DNA of 64,000 nt from Vicinamibacterales bacterium (GCA_041659285.1 JBAZYO010000015.1:62001-126000), one strand, 5' to 3'; counted from the first letter of the stretch, positions 1 through 9,043 are shown. Made by a program: numbers and translations. The notes: generated by a model from the sequence alone, not told the origin.

Positions 1-1
1 G

Positions 2-1399
2 CCCGTGGTGGTGTCGGCCGCGGTGCTGGTCGTGGTGGGCCTGGTGCTGTCGCTCGGGCCCGAGGGCATCCGCCCGCTCTACGCCTGGGTGGCGGATCAC
101 GTCTTCGGGTTCCAGGCCATTCGCGCGCCGGCGCGTTTTGCCGTCATCGCGATGCTCGGGCTGTGCGTGCTGGCCGGCGTCGGGGTTTCGCAAGCGCGCC
201 TCAAGACCGGCGTCGTCGCGCTCATCACGGCGGTGATGTGCCTCGAGTATGTCAATGCGCCCCTCGCGTTCGTGGCGGCACCGCCGGCGTCAACAGCGAC
301 GGGGCGTTGGCTGGCGGAGCACGGCGACCCCGGGGCGGTCTTGTACCTGCCGTTGACGCTGGATCGCGAGAACTCCCCGTTCATGGTGGAGTCGCTCGAG
401 CACGGGCGGCCCATCGTCAACGGCTACAGCGGGCAGCGGCCGTCGTTCTATCCCTCGCTCGTCGATGCGTTCGCCGAACCGGCCGCCGCGGATGCGCGGG
501 CGACGCTGAAAGAACTGGACGCGCGGTTCGTGGTGAGCCCCACGGAACTGGCTGGCGCGGGCGGCGCGGCGTCGCCGTTCGTCGAACGGGCCAGGTTCGA
601 CGACCGCGTGATTTACGAGGTGGCGTGGACGGCGGAGAGCGAAGCCGCGCTGGACGAGGTGTCGATGGCGGAAGCGCCGGCGCCCGGGCCGGCGCCGTTC
701 GCGGTGGGCGAGACCGCGGCCTACGACGTGCAATGGCTCAACGGTCCGTTGGACCTGACCGCCGGCCGCATCACGCTTCGCGTGGTGGCGCCGGACGCCG
801 AGGACCGCGGAGCGGCGGGGGAGTTGCCGGCGTGGGTGTTCGAGGTGTCGGTTGACACCGCGCCTTGGGTATCACGGTTCTTCGAGGCGCACGACCGCTT
901 CCGGACCTCGGCCGACGCGCAACTGAAGCCGTTGCTGCACCGGCGGTACCTCCGGGAGGGCCGGCGCGCCGTGGACCGGATCTACGCCTACGACCATGCC
1001 GGCCGGCGTGTCCGATCCGGCGACAGCCCCGCGGCGGCGCGCGACCCGGGCGCGCTGTCGCTGCCGCTGCCGCCCGGCGCGCGGGACGCGCTGACGGCGC
1101 TGTGGTACGTGCGCACGATGCCGGTGGCGCCGGGATACGCCCTGGCCATGCCCCTCAACGAAGCCGGCCGGAGCCTGGCCCTGACGGTGTCGGTGCCGGT
1201 CCGGGAGGCGGTCGTGATTGACGGCGCCAGCGTTCCCGCGTTGCGGCTCGAGCCGCGATTCTCGGCGCGGGTGCAGCGGCGCCAACCGATCGAGTCCACC
1301 ATCTGGCTGAGCGATGACGCGCGACGGGTGCCGCTGATGGTGGAGGTCGCGGCCGGATTCGGCCGCGTGCGACTGAAGCTAGTAGACTACCGTCCGTGA
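2..1399 (+). CDS. Membrane protein C-terminus fused to DUF3108-like domain (5' partial)
   Basis: The reading frame is open to the left edge, so the true start is outside the window. The visible N-terminus has two or three hydrophobic segments (about residues 1-20, 40-60 and 65-85), and a short RAPARF stretch between them resembles the last membrane helices of YfhO-like or GT39-like membrane proteins. A soluble region follows, then from about residue 235 a domain with the look of DUF3108 (an AYDVQW start, a basic RRYLREGRR segment, and a tail of beta strands ending near FGRVRLKLVDY). DUF3108 is usually a stand-alone periplasmic or outer-membrane-associated domain of unknown role, so the fusion is unusual. 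Its TGA overlaps the GTG of ftsE (GTGA), suggesting translational coupling. The function is not known; the fusion reading is moderately secure. Confidence 0.7.
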   Translation, partial: PVVVSAAVLVVVGLVLSLGPEGIRPLYAWVADHVFGFQAIRAPARFAVIAMLGLCVLAGVGVSQARLKTGVVALITAVMCLEYVNAPLAFVAAPPASTATGRWLAEHGDPGAVLYLPLTLDRENSPFMVESLEHGRPIVNGYSGQRPSFYPSLVDAFAEPAAADARATLKELDARFVVSPTELAGAGGAASPFVERARFDDRVIYEVAWTAESEAALDEVSMAEAPAPGPAPFAVGETAAYDVQWLNGPLDLTAGRITLRVVAPDAEDRGAAGELPAWVFEVSVDTAPWVSRFFEAHDRFRTSADAQLKPLLHRRYLREGRRAVDRIYAYDHAGRRVRSGDSPAAARDPGALSLPLPPGARDALTALWYVRTMPVAPGYALAMPLNEAGRSLALTVSVPVREAVVIDGASVPALRLEPRFSARVQRRQPIESTIWLSDDARRVPLMVEVAAGFGRVRLKLVDYRP

Positions 1400-2067
1400 T
1401 CCAGACGCAGGGGCTCGGCAAGGTCTACGGCCGCGGGATGCACGCCCTTCGCGACCTCAACCTCAAGATCGACAAGGGCGAGTTCGTGTTCCTGACCGGC
1501 CCGAGCGGCGCCGGCAAGAGCACCCTGTTGCGCTTGTTGCTGCTGCAGGAGCGGCCCACCGACGGTGAGGTGATCGTCGCCGGCCGCAACCTCTCGCGAC
1601 TGACCCGCAACGAGGTGCAGGCCTACCGGCGCACCGTCGGGTTCGTCTTCCAGGATTTCAAGCTGATCCCCACCAAGACCGTGTTCGAGAACGTGTCGTT
1701 CGCGCTGCGGGTGCTCGGCCTGCCGGTGGAGCACCAGCGCCGCCGGACCTATCAGGTGCTGAAGTGGGTGGGGTTGCAGCACCGCCTGAACGCCCGGCCG
1801 GAAGAACTGTCGGGCGGCGAGCAGCAGCGGGTGGCGATCGCGCGCGCGCTGGTCAACGAGCCGCACCTCGTGCTCGCCGACGAGCCCACGGGCAACCTCG
1901 ACCCGGACCTGTCGCTCGAGATCATGAACCTGTTCCGCGACATCAACGCCGGCGGCACCACGGTCGTGGTCGCGACGCACGATCGCGAGTTGATCAAGTG
2001 GGTGGGCCGGCGGGTCGTGCAACTCGAACACGGCAAGCTGGCCGGCCTCCCGGAGGTGCCGCAATGA
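1396..2067 (+). CDS. ftsE: Cell division ATP-binding protein FtsE
   Basis: This is the ABC-type ATPase of the FtsEX complex, which in other bacteria couples the divisome to periplasmic murein hydrolase activation. At 223 residues it has the family's length. Visible motifs are Walker A GPSGAGKST (residues 35-43), Q-loop around FVFQDF (84-89), signature LSGGEQ (138-143), Walker B LVLADEPT (158-165) and the switch His in VATHDRE (near 195). The GTG start overlaps the upstream stop (GTGA), and its TGA overlaps the ATG of ftsX (ATGA), so the pair is very likely translationally coupled. The identity is secured by the adjacent permease. Confidence 0.95.
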   Translation: MIQTQGLGKVYGRGMHALRDLNLKIDKGEFVFLTGPSGAGKSTLLRLLLLQERPTDGEVIVAGRNLSRLTRNEVQAYRRTVGFVFQDFKLIPTKTVFENVSFALRVLGLPVEHQRRRTYQVLKWVGLQHRLNARPEELSGGEQQRVAIARALVNEPHLVLADEPTGNLDPDLSLEIMNLFRDINAGGTTVVVATHDRELIKWVGRRVVQLEHGKLAGLPEVPQ

Positions 2068-2951
2068 CGGTGATCGGCTACGCCTTCGAGGAAGCGTTCG
2101 CCAGCCTGCGCCGTGCCGGCCGCTCGGCGGCGATCTCGATTGGCACCATTGCCATTGCCTTCGCCACTCTCGGCGGGTTCCTTCTGGCGTCGGTCAACGT
2201 GCAACGGTCGCTCGATCGGTGGCTGGAGTCCGCCGAGGTCTCGGTGTATCTCTACGACGATCTGTCGGACGAACTGCGCGCCCGCCTCGAGCAATACCTC
2301 CGGGAGCAGCCGGCCGTGGCCGCGGTCGAGTACGTGTCCAAGGCGCGCGCGCTCGAGCGGTTCCGCGCCGATTTCCCCGAGCTCCTCGACGTGGCCTCGT
2401 CGTTGGCGGAGAACCCGTTCCCGGCGGCGTTCGAGGTTCGCCTCCGGACCGAGTCCGCGGGCGGTCCGGCGGTGGACGACCTGACCACCGGCCTCGGCGG
2501 CCGCGACGGCGTGGCCGATGTTCGCTACGATCGCCGCTGGCTGGCCCGGCTCGTGGGCATTGTCACCACGGCGCGGATCGCGGGCGCGGTGGTCGCCGCC
2601 GTGCTGATGCTGGGCGCCGCCTTCACGGTGGCGGCAGTGGTGCGGCTCTCCCTGCATGCCCGCCGCGATGAGGTCGACATCATGCAGTTGGTCGGCGCGC
2701 CCTTCAGCTACATCCGCGGCCCCTTCATCGTGGAAGGGTTGTTGCTCGGCGGCGCCGGTGCGGCGGTGGCGCTGGCGCTGATCGGCCTGCTGTACTCCGC
2801 GACCACCCGGTGGCTGGGCCCGGATCTCGCCGGTCTGGCCGGGGCAGGGCCCCTGCAGTTCCTCGGCGTGAGGGAGTCGGTCGTGATGATCCTGGGCGGG
2901 CTGGGGGTAGGGGCCACCGCCGGCACCGTGGCGTCTCGCTCCGCCAAATGA
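2064..2951 (+). CDS. ftsX: Cell division protein FtsX (permease-like)
   Basis: A 295-residue partner of FtsE. The start chosen is the ATG overlapping the ftsE stop; the frame is open farther upstream but that part lies inside ftsE. The layout is typical of FtsX: a short cytoplasmic N-terminus, a first membrane helix at about residues 22-44, an extracytoplasmic domain of roughly 125 residues (with the VSVYLYDDLSDE strand and an AVAAVEYVSKA segment), then three more hydrophobic helices in the C-terminal third. In the family FtsX is membrane-bound and its periplasmic loop recruits murein hydrolase activators such as EnvC. No EnvC-like peptidase gene follows here; the next gene is a small orphan protein with its own promoter. 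Confidence 0.93.
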   Translation: MTVIGYAFEEAFASLRRAGRSAAISIGTIAIAFATLGGFLLASVNVQRSLDRWLESAEVSVYLYDDLSDELRARLEQYLREQPAVAAVEYVSKARALERFRADFPELLDVASSLAENPFPAAFEVRLRTESAGGPAVDDLTTGLGGRDGVADVRYDRRWLARLVGIVTTARIAGAVVAAVLMLGAAFTVAAVVRLSLHARRDEVDIMQLVGAPFSYIRGPFIVEGLLLGGAGAAVALALIGLLYSATTRWLGPDLAGLAGAGPLQFLGVRESVVMILGGLGVGATAGTVASRSAK

Positions 2952-2995
2952 ACAATCGGTCAAATTGAAACGGGACGTCTGTAAATGTCGCCCCG

Positions 2996-3024
2996 TTGAC
3001 ACATTCATCTGAACGCCCTACACT
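2996..3024 (+). promoter_or_regulatory. Sigma-70-type promoter
   Basis: A perfect -35 hexamer TTGACA (2996-3001) is followed, after 17 bases, by a -10-like TACACT (3019-3024). It lies in the short AT-richer gap after ftsX, and the expected transcription start near 3031 is just ahead of the small gene at 3039/3075. It probably also drives the glycerate kinase, rnr and selB, which follow with almost no gaps. Confidence 0.7.
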
Positions 3025-3038
3025 GAAATTCATCAAAT

Positions 3039-3344
3039 ATGCCGAGGGCGAGGAACAGAATCCCGCGCTTTCTGATGGCTAACGCCGTACCGGCCTCGGT
3101 TTCGGCGCTCTCCGAGTTTTATCGCGAAGAGTTCATCAAGCATCACCAGTGCTTACAGGAACAGCGCGAGTACTACAGCGCGCAGGCCATCAACAGCGCC
3201 GAAGCCGCCCTCCTCAGAATCATCTCCGAAATGGATCGGCTCTCCGAAGAAGCCAACGCCAATCAAGTAGTTGCCCAGTTGCTCCGTGAGTTCGATGTCG
3301 TGACCGGCCTGTCAGGCTGGGTCGACCCCTGCAAGGTCCACTGA
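3039..3344 (+). CDS. Small uncharacterised protein
   Basis: A 101-residue protein (89 if translation begins at the in-frame ATG at 3075) that I do not recognise. It is mostly helical and amphipathic, with a central SEFYREEFIKHHQ and QREYYSAQAINSAEAALLRI segment, several acidic and Gln residues, and a single Cys near the C-terminus. It has no signal peptide or membrane helix. A strong promoter ends 15 bases before the ATG at 3039, giving an almost leaderless transcript if 3039 is used. The alternative 3075 has a more ordinary N-terminus (MANAVPASV) but no close ribosome binding site. Its stop overlaps the proposed CTG start of the glycerate kinase, so it may serve as a translational leader as well as encode a protein. 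Confidence 0.6.
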   Translation: MPRARNRIPRFLMANAVPASVSALSEFYREEFIKHHQCLQEQREYYSAQAINSAEAALLRIISEMDRLSEEANANQVVAQLLREFDVVTGLSGWVDPCKVH

Positions 3345-4648
3345 CGGTTCCACTCTCAACGTTCAGGCACGACCTCCAAGCGATTGTCCGCGCCGGCGTC
3401 GACGCGGTCAGCGCCGCGCGTGTCGTCGAACGAGCCATGGCCGATCCGTCACTGGCCGAGGTGCTGACCGGGCGATCGCTGCACGTGGTGGCCGTGGGCA
3501 AGGCGGCCTCGGCGATGGCGGCCGCCTTTGGAGCGGTGCCGCAGCTGTCCGTTCAACACGCGGTGGCCATCGGCACCCACGCCGACAACGGGCTGCCCGC
3601 CAACGTCGAGTGGATCGAGTCGGGTCACCCGTTTCCGGACGCGCGAAGCGAACGGGCGGGCCGGCGCGCGCTGGCACTCGCCCAGGGCGTGCACTCGGGC
3701 GAGGTGCTGGTAATCCTGTTGTCGGGTGGGGCGTCGGCGCTGATGGCCGCGCCCGTTGAGGGCATCACCCTGGACGACAAGATCAGCACGACCCGCCTGA
3801 TGATGAACGCCGGCGCCGACATCCACGCGCTGAACACCGTGCGGCGGCATTTGTCGAACGTCAAGGGCGGCCGCCTGGCGGCCGCCTGTGCCGGCACGAC
3901 CATCACGCTCGCGCTGTCGGATGTCGTCGGCGACGATCTCAATGCGATCGGCTCCGGCCCCGGGGTCGCCGACAGCACCACCTGGAGCGATGCGGCCGCC
4001 GCGCTCGAGCGGTTCGGCGGCGGCGATCACCTCGACTCGGTTCGGGCCGTGATTCGCCGCGGGTTGGCGGGCGAGCTGCCCGATACACCCAAGGCCGGCC
4101 ATCCCTCGCTCGCCCGCGCGACGGCGCGGGTGATCGGCGGCCGGATGGACGCCCTGGCCGGCGCGCGTGACGCCGCGGTGGCGCGGGGGTATGAGGTGGC
4201 GGTCATCGACGAACCCATCGTGGGGGAGGCGAGAGCGGCCGGACCGGCCTGGCTCGATCGGGCCCGCGGCCTGGCGCGCGGCGGGCGCCAGCCGCTGTGC
4301 GTGATTTCCGGTGGCGAGACCATCGTCCGCGTGACCGGCGCCGGCACCGGTGGCCGCAATCTCGAGTTCGTGCTGTCGATTGCCGAAGCGCTGCAGGCGC
4401 TGCCCGGCACGTATGCGGCGGCCAGTATCGGCACCGACGGCATCGACGGCACCTCCGGCGTCGCCGGCGCCATGGTCGATTCCACCACCATGACCCGGGC
4501 GGCCGCGGCCGGCCTCCCGCCGCCGGGCGCCGTGCTCGCGGCGAACGATTCGTTTTCGTTTTTCGCGCCCCTCGATGATCTGATTCGGCTGGGGCGCACC
4601 AATACCAATGTCGGTGACTTACAAGTGATCGTGATCCATGAACCGTGA
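3341..4648 (+). CDS. gck: Glycerate 2-kinase (MOFRL family)
   Basis: This enzyme family phosphorylates D-glycerate to 2-phosphoglycerate (older annotations call it hydroxypyruvate reductase, TtuD). Visible family features include VAVGKAASAM near the N-terminus, the glycine-rich LLSGGASALM segment, the NTVRRHLSNVKGGR signature, LSDVVGDD, and a C-terminal MOFRL-type part with GGETIVRV, GTGGRNLE and GTDGIDGTSG. The first ATG is at 3437, but the frame upstream of it encodes TFRHDLQAIVRAGVDAVSA, which matches the normal N-terminal helix of the family. The only plausible start for that extension is the CTG at 3341, which overlaps the preceding stop (CTGA) and has AAGG four bases before it. I therefore chose 3341; 3437 is the conservative alternative. 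The 3' end overlaps rnr by 11 bases. Confidence 0.85.
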   Translation: MTVPLSTFRHDLQAIVRAGVDAVSAARVVERAMADPSLAEVLTGRSLHVVAVGKAASAMAAAFGAVPQLSVQHAVAIGTHADNGLPANVEWIESGHPFPDARSERAGRRALALAQGVHSGEVLVILLSGGASALMAAPVEGITLDDKISTTRLMMNAGADIHALNTVRRHLSNVKGGRLAAACAGTTITLALSDVVGDDLNAIGSGPGVADSTTWSDAAAALERFGGGDHLDSVRAVIRRGLAGELPDTPKAGHPSLARATARVIGGRMDALAGARDAAVARGYEVAVIDEPIVGEARAAGPAWLDRARGLARGGRQPLCVISGGETIVRVTGAGTGGRNLEFVLSIAEALQALPGTYAAASIGTDGIDGTSGVAGAMVDSTTMTRAAAAGLPPPGAVLAANDSFSFFAPLDDLIRLGRTNTNVGDLQVIVIHEP

Positions 4649-6920
4649 AGACCTCCTCCGCCAGATGCGGGCCCGCGTGCCCCATCCGGCCACCGCGCGC
4701 GAATTGTTCAGCGTGCTCCGCATTGGCAAGGACGACCGTGTCCTCGTCAAGCGCCTGCTGCGCCATCTCGTCGCCGACGGCGAGCTGGTCCTCGTCCGGG
4801 GCAAGCTGTACGGCCTGCCCGATCGCATGGACCTGGTGGTCGGCAAACTCGACGGGCATTCGTCCGGCATCGGCTTTGTCGCGCCCGAGCGGCCGATCGA
4901 GGGCCTGACTCGCGATATCGTCGTCGCCGCTCACAACCTGCAGGAGGCGATGCATGGCGACCGCGTGGTCGTCCGCATTGAACGCTATCGCGAGGATGGC
5001 CGCGCCGAGGGCAAGATTGTCCAGGTGCTCGAGCGCGCCTCGAGCAGCATTGTCGGCCGCTTCGACCTCGACGCCACCGGCCTGGCGTTTGTGGTCCCGT
5101 TCGACAAGCGGCTGACGGCAGAGGTGCAGATTCCCCGCGACGAGTCGATGGACGCGCAGGCCGGGCAGATGGTCACCGTCACCATCACGCGCTGGCCGAC
5201 GCCGACCCGCGGCCCCGCCGGACGCATCACCGAGATCCTCGGCGACATCAACGATCCTGGTGTGGACACCGAGATCATCCTCCGCAAGCACAACATCCCG
5301 GATGAACACGGCGCGGAGGCCGTCGCGGAAGCCAAGCGCATCGGCGGCGCGGTCCGCGACAAGGACCTGGCCGGCCGCACCGATTTCCGCGACCGCACGG
5401 TGGTGACCATCGACGGCGAGCACGCGCGCGACTTCGACGACGCGATCTCGATCGAGCGGCTGCCGAACGGCCACTACTGGCTGGGCGTGCACATTGCCGA
5501 CGTGGCGCACTACGTGCGTGACGGCAGCGCGCTTGACGGCGAGGCCTACCAACGCAGCACCTCCGTGTATTTTCCGGAGCGCGCCATCCACATGTTCCCG
5601 TCGGAGCTGTCCACGGGACTGTGCAGCCTGAACCCGCACGTCGATCGCCTGGTGCAGTCGTGCCTCATGGAGGTCACCGGCAACGGTGAGGTCGTGCGGC
5701 ACGAGATGCACGACGGCATCATCCGCAGCGACGCGCGGATGACCTACACCGCCGTGAACGCCATCCTCACGGATCGCGACCCGGCGGTGATCGCCAAGTA
5801 CCAGCCGCTGGTGCCGATGTTCGAGCTGATGCGCGGGCTGTTCGAGATTCTCAATGGCCGCCGCCGCCGGCGCGGGTCGGTGGACTTCGACCTGCCCGAG
5901 GCGCAGGTGGTGCTGGACGAAGACGGCTTCATTGCCGACATCATCGCCTCGGAGCGCAACGTCGCGCACCGCCTGATCGAGGAGTTCATGTTGCTGGCCA
6001 ACGAAACCGTGGCCGGGCACCTCGAGTCACACGGCATGCCGGCCCTCTTCCGCATCCACGAGAAGCCGGACCCGCTCAAGGTCCTGCAGTTCGAGGAGTT
6101 CGTCAGCGCGTTCGGGTTCAGCCTCGGCGCCTCCGAAGGGCACGTGACGCCGATGCACTTCCAGAAGCTGGTGGACAAGATTCGCGGCAACCCGGCCGAG
6201 CGCCCGATCGCGTTCCTGATGCTGCGCACCATGCAGAAGGCGCGCTACGACCCGGCCAACGTCGGGCACTTCGGCCTCGCCGCCGAAACCTACACGCACT
6301 TCACGTCGCCGATTCGCCGCTATCCGGACCTCGTCGTCCATCGCCTGCTGCGCGAGCTGCGGCACACCAAGGTCAACGACGAGCGGCGGGCGGAGCTGGA
6401 GGAAGACCTGCCGGAAGTCGGCCGTCACACCTCGGAGATGGAGAAGCGCGCCGCCGAAGCTGAGCGCGAGATCCTGCAGTGGAAGAAGGTCCGCTTCATG
6501 GCCGACAAGGTCGGCGACGTCTTCGACGGCTACATCACCGGGGTGGCGGCGTTCGGGATGTTCGTCGAACTGGTCGATCACTACGTGGAAGGCATGGTCC
6601 ACGTCAGCACGATGGCCGACGATTACTACCGGTTCATCGAGCAGTCGCACGCGCTGTTCGGCGAGAACAGCCGGAAGATGTACCGGCTGGGCGACCGGGT
6701 CCGCGTCCAGATCGTGCGCGTCGACATGGAGCGGCGGCAGATCGACCTCGGCCTGGAAGACGTGCTCGCGAAAGTCCGCAAGGACGAGCGCGGCCGCGGC
6801 CCGGCGCGCAGTTCGGCCCGGCCGAAGAAGGACCAGCGCAAGGGGACCCCCGAAGAGCGCCGCCGGCGCAAGGCGCAGCGGCCCGGCAAAGGCGAGCGCA
6901 AGGCCAAGAAGCGGCGATGA
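4638..6920 (+). CDS. rnr: Ribonuclease R
   Basis: A processive 3'-to-5' exoribonuclease of the RNB (RNase II/R) family, 760 residues. The order is a winged-helix-like N-terminus (about 1-65), cold-shock-type OB domains (about 66-210), the RNB catalytic domain (about 240-590) and an S1 domain from about residue 625 (GDVFDGYITGVAAFGMFVEL). The catalytic acidic cluster is in HARDFDDAI, with D265, D267 and D268. The C-terminus is a Lys/Arg-rich tail of about 40 residues, as in RNase R and unlike RNase II, and supports activity on structured RNA. The ATG overlaps the glycerate kinase by 11 bases, and the TGA overlaps the selB ATG. Confidence 0.95.
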   Translation: MNREDLLRQMRARVPHPATARELFSVLRIGKDDRVLVKRLLRHLVADGELVLVRGKLYGLPDRMDLVVGKLDGHSSGIGFVAPERPIEGLTRDIVVAAHNLQEAMHGDRVVVRIERYREDGRAEGKIVQVLERASSSIVGRFDLDATGLAFVVPFDKRLTAEVQIPRDESMDAQAGQMVTVTITRWPTPTRGPAGRITEILGDINDPGVDTEIILRKHNIPDEHGAEAVAEAKRIGGAVRDKDLAGRTDFRDRTVVTIDGEHARDFDDAISIERLPNGHYWLGVHIADVAHYVRDGSALDGEAYQRSTSVYFPERAIHMFPSELSTGLCSLNPHVDRLVQSCLMEVTGNGEVVRHEMHDGIIRSDARMTYTAVNAILTDRDPAVIAKYQPLVPMFELMRGLFEILNGRRRRRGSVDFDLPEAQVVLDEDGFIADIIASERNVAHRLIEEFMLLANETVAGHLESHGMPALFRIHEKPDPLKVLQFEEFVSAFGFSLGASEGHVTPMHFQKLVDKIRGNPAERPIAFLMLRTMQKARYDPANVGHFGLAAETYTHFTSPIRRYPDLVVHRLLRELRHTKVNDERRAELEEDLPEVGRHTSEMEKRAAEAEREILQWKKVRFMADKVGDVFDGYITGVAAFGMFVELVDHYVEGMVHVSTMADDYYRFIEQSHALFGENSRKMYRLGDRVRVQIVRVDMERRQIDLGLEDVLAKVRKDERGRGPARSSARPKKDQRKGTPEERRRRKAQRPGKGERKAKKRR

Positions 6921-8824
6921 CCAACCTCGTTGTCGGCACGGCCGGCCACATCGATCACGGCAAGAGCACGCTGGTCCGCGCGCTCACCGGGATCGATCCC
7001 GACCGGTTGAAGGAAGAGAAGGCCCGCGGCATCACCATCGAACTCGGGTTCGCCCACACCACGATTGGCGAGACGCGCGTGGCGTTTGTCGACGTCCCCG
7101 GCCACGAGCGGTTCGTGCGGACGATGCTCGCCGGTGTCGGGGGGATCGACTGCGTGCTGTTGATCGTGGCGTCGGACGAGTCGGTAATGCCGCAGACGCG
7201 CGAGCACTTCGACATCTGCCGCCTGCTGCGCATCCCGCGCGGCATCGTCGTGCTGACCAAGTCGGACGCCGCCGACGCCGAGACGCGCGCCCTGGTCCGC
7301 CAGGACGTCGCCGATCTCGTCACGGGTTCGTTTCTCGAATCCGCGGCGGTGGTTGAGGTCTCGGCGGAGACGGGTGCGGGGCTGGATGCGCTGCGCGCCG
7401 CCATCGCGGCGCAGGCGGCGCTGGTCGGCCGCCGGCCCGTTGACAGCGCCGTGCGGCTGCCGATCGATCGGGCGTTCACGATGAAGGGTTTCGGCACGGT
7501 GATCACCGGCACGCTGGTGTCGGGCCGCATCGGCATGGACGAGGAGCTCGTGATGCTGCCGGCCGGGCGCCCGGTGAAGGTCCGTGGCATCCAGGTGCAC
7601 GGCGCACAGGCCACCGCGGCGCTGGCCGGCCAGCGGACCGCGATCAACCTGGGCGGCATCGAGGTGGCCGAGGTCGGCCGCGGCGAGACGCTCGCCACGC
7701 CGGGCATGCTGAGCGTGACGCGGCGCGTCGACGCGGTGGTCGATCTGCTCGAGTCCAGCAAGCCGCTCAAGCATGGGGCGCGCGTGCGCCTCCACCACGG
7801 CACCGCGGAAGTGCTGGGCCGCGTCTCGATTGCCGGCGCCGCGGACGGCGAAGTGAAGCCGGGCGGCCGCGCCTTCGTGCGGATGCGGCTCGAAGGGGCC
7901 GCCGTGCTGACGCGCGGCGATCGCTTCATCATCCGCGCCTACTCGCCGTCGATCACAATTGGTGGCGGCGTCGTGCTCGACCCGGCGCCGACCCGGCCCG
8001 GCGTGCGCAGTGCCGACGGGCTCGACAGCCTCGTGAAGCTGGACCTCGGCCGGGCCGGCGATGAAGCCGAGGCGGTGGCGGTCATGGTGACCGCGGCCGG
8101 CCTTCCGGGCATCCCGCGCGACGCGCTGATGTCGCGGGCGGGCGTGCCGCCGGCGCGCGTGCCGGCGATGCTCGATGCCCTGGCCGCGCGCGGCGTGGTC
8201 ACGGCGGGGGAGCGCGTGGTGGCGACCCGCCACCTGGTTCGCGCGGCGGAGGCGCTGGTGAAACTGGTCACGGCGTTCCATCGCGCCCATCCCCTCAGTG
8301 ACGGCCTGCCGCGCGAAGAGGCCCGCGAGAAGGTGTCGGCGCGCGCCGAGGCCGCGGTGTTCGAGCGCATTGTCGATGACCTGAAGAAGGCGAAGACGCT
8401 GGCGGGCACCGATCGCCTGGCGCTGGCCACGCACAAGGTGGCGGTCACGGGTGAAGACGCCCGCGTCAAGGCCGCGATCCTGGCGGCCTACCAGGCGGCC
8501 GGCTTGAAGCCGCCGGATGCCGCCGCCGTTCAGGCCGCGGCCGGCGCTCCGGCCGCCGTCGTGGACAAGATGACGGCGTTGTTGATTCGTGAGAAGGCGC
8601 TCGTCCGCCTCGACACCCTGACGTTCCATGCCGATGCGCTGCAGGTGTTGAAGGACGAGATCCGGGCGCTCAAGGTGGGGACGCCGGACGGCAAGGCCAC
8701 CGTGGATGTGACGGCCTTCAAGGACAAGTACGGAATTTCGAGAAAATTTGCGATCCCGCTGCTGGAGTATCTCGACCGCGAGCGCGTGACAAGGCGAACG
8801 GGTGACGCCCGCCTCGTCATCTAG
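6917..8824 (+). CDS. selB: Selenocysteine-specific elongation factor SelB
   Basis: This GTPase delivers Sec-tRNA(Sec) to UGA codons followed by a SECIS element. The 635-residue product has an EF-Tu-like GTPase domain with G1 GHIDHGKS (residues 10-17), DVPGHERF (G3) and TKSD (G4), two beta-barrel domains, and a C-terminal region (from about 380) made of winged helices, which in SelB bind the SECIS hairpin. The start is the ATG overlapping the rnr stop; the frame extends upstream only inside rnr. No selA, selD or tRNA(Sec) gene is visible nearby. Its presence implies that the genome encodes selenoproteins, which is inference. It converges on tatA with only three bases between the stops. Confidence 0.94.
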   Translation: MTNLVVGTAGHIDHGKSTLVRALTGIDPDRLKEEKARGITIELGFAHTTIGETRVAFVDVPGHERFVRTMLAGVGGIDCVLLIVASDESVMPQTREHFDICRLLRIPRGIVVLTKSDAADAETRALVRQDVADLVTGSFLESAAVVEVSAETGAGLDALRAAIAAQAALVGRRPVDSAVRLPIDRAFTMKGFGTVITGTLVSGRIGMDEELVMLPAGRPVKVRGIQVHGAQATAALAGQRTAINLGGIEVAEVGRGETLATPGMLSVTRRVDAVVDLLESSKPLKHGARVRLHHGTAEVLGRVSIAGAADGEVKPGGRAFVRMRLEGAAVLTRGDRFIIRAYSPSITIGGGVVLDPAPTRPGVRSADGLDSLVKLDLGRAGDEAEAVAVMVTAAGLPGIPRDALMSRAGVPPARVPAMLDALAARGVVTAGERVVATRHLVRAAEALVKLVTAFHRAHPLSDGLPREEAREKVSARAEAAVFERIVDDLKKAKTLAGTDRLALATHKVAVTGEDARVKAAILAAYQAAGLKPPDAAAVQAAAGAPAAVVDKMTALLIREKALVRLDTLTFHADALQVLKDEIRALKVGTPDGKATVDVTAFKDKYGISRKFAIPLLEYLDRERVTRRTGDARLVI

Positions 8825-8827
8825 CGG

Positions 8828-9001
8828 CTACTTCTCTTGGGAGGAGCCGTCCTTCATGGAACTCTTGAAGTTCTTGATGCCGGCGCCAATACCCTTGCCG
8901 AGCTCCGGCAGGCGATTCGCGCCGAAAATGAGAATCACAATCGCCAGAATGATGAGCATTTCCGGCATTCCGATGGGCCCGAACAGGGCAACCACGTCCA
9001 T
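8828..9001 (-). CDS. tatA: Twin-arginine translocase subunit TatA/E
   Basis: A 57-residue protein with the TatA layout: a short N-terminus, one membrane helix (residues 12-27, MPEMLIILAIVILIFG), the FG hinge, the amphipathic helix NRLPELGKGIGAGIKNFKSS, and a short charged tail. TatA oligomers form the translocation path of the Tat system for folded proteins. The start at 9001 is set by an AAGGAG ribosome binding site five bases upstream; a longer in-frame extension to 9154 runs through a repeat element and is rejected. No tatB or tatC is adjacent, so this is a stand-alone gene. The gene is convergent with selB. Confidence 0.93.
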   Translation of the reverse strand: MDVVALFGPIGMPEMLIILAIVILIFGANRLPELGKGIGAGIKNFKSSMKDGSSQEK

Positions 9002-9043
9002 GACAACTCCTTGAGGCCGCGAGAAATCGGCGACCGTGAATCG

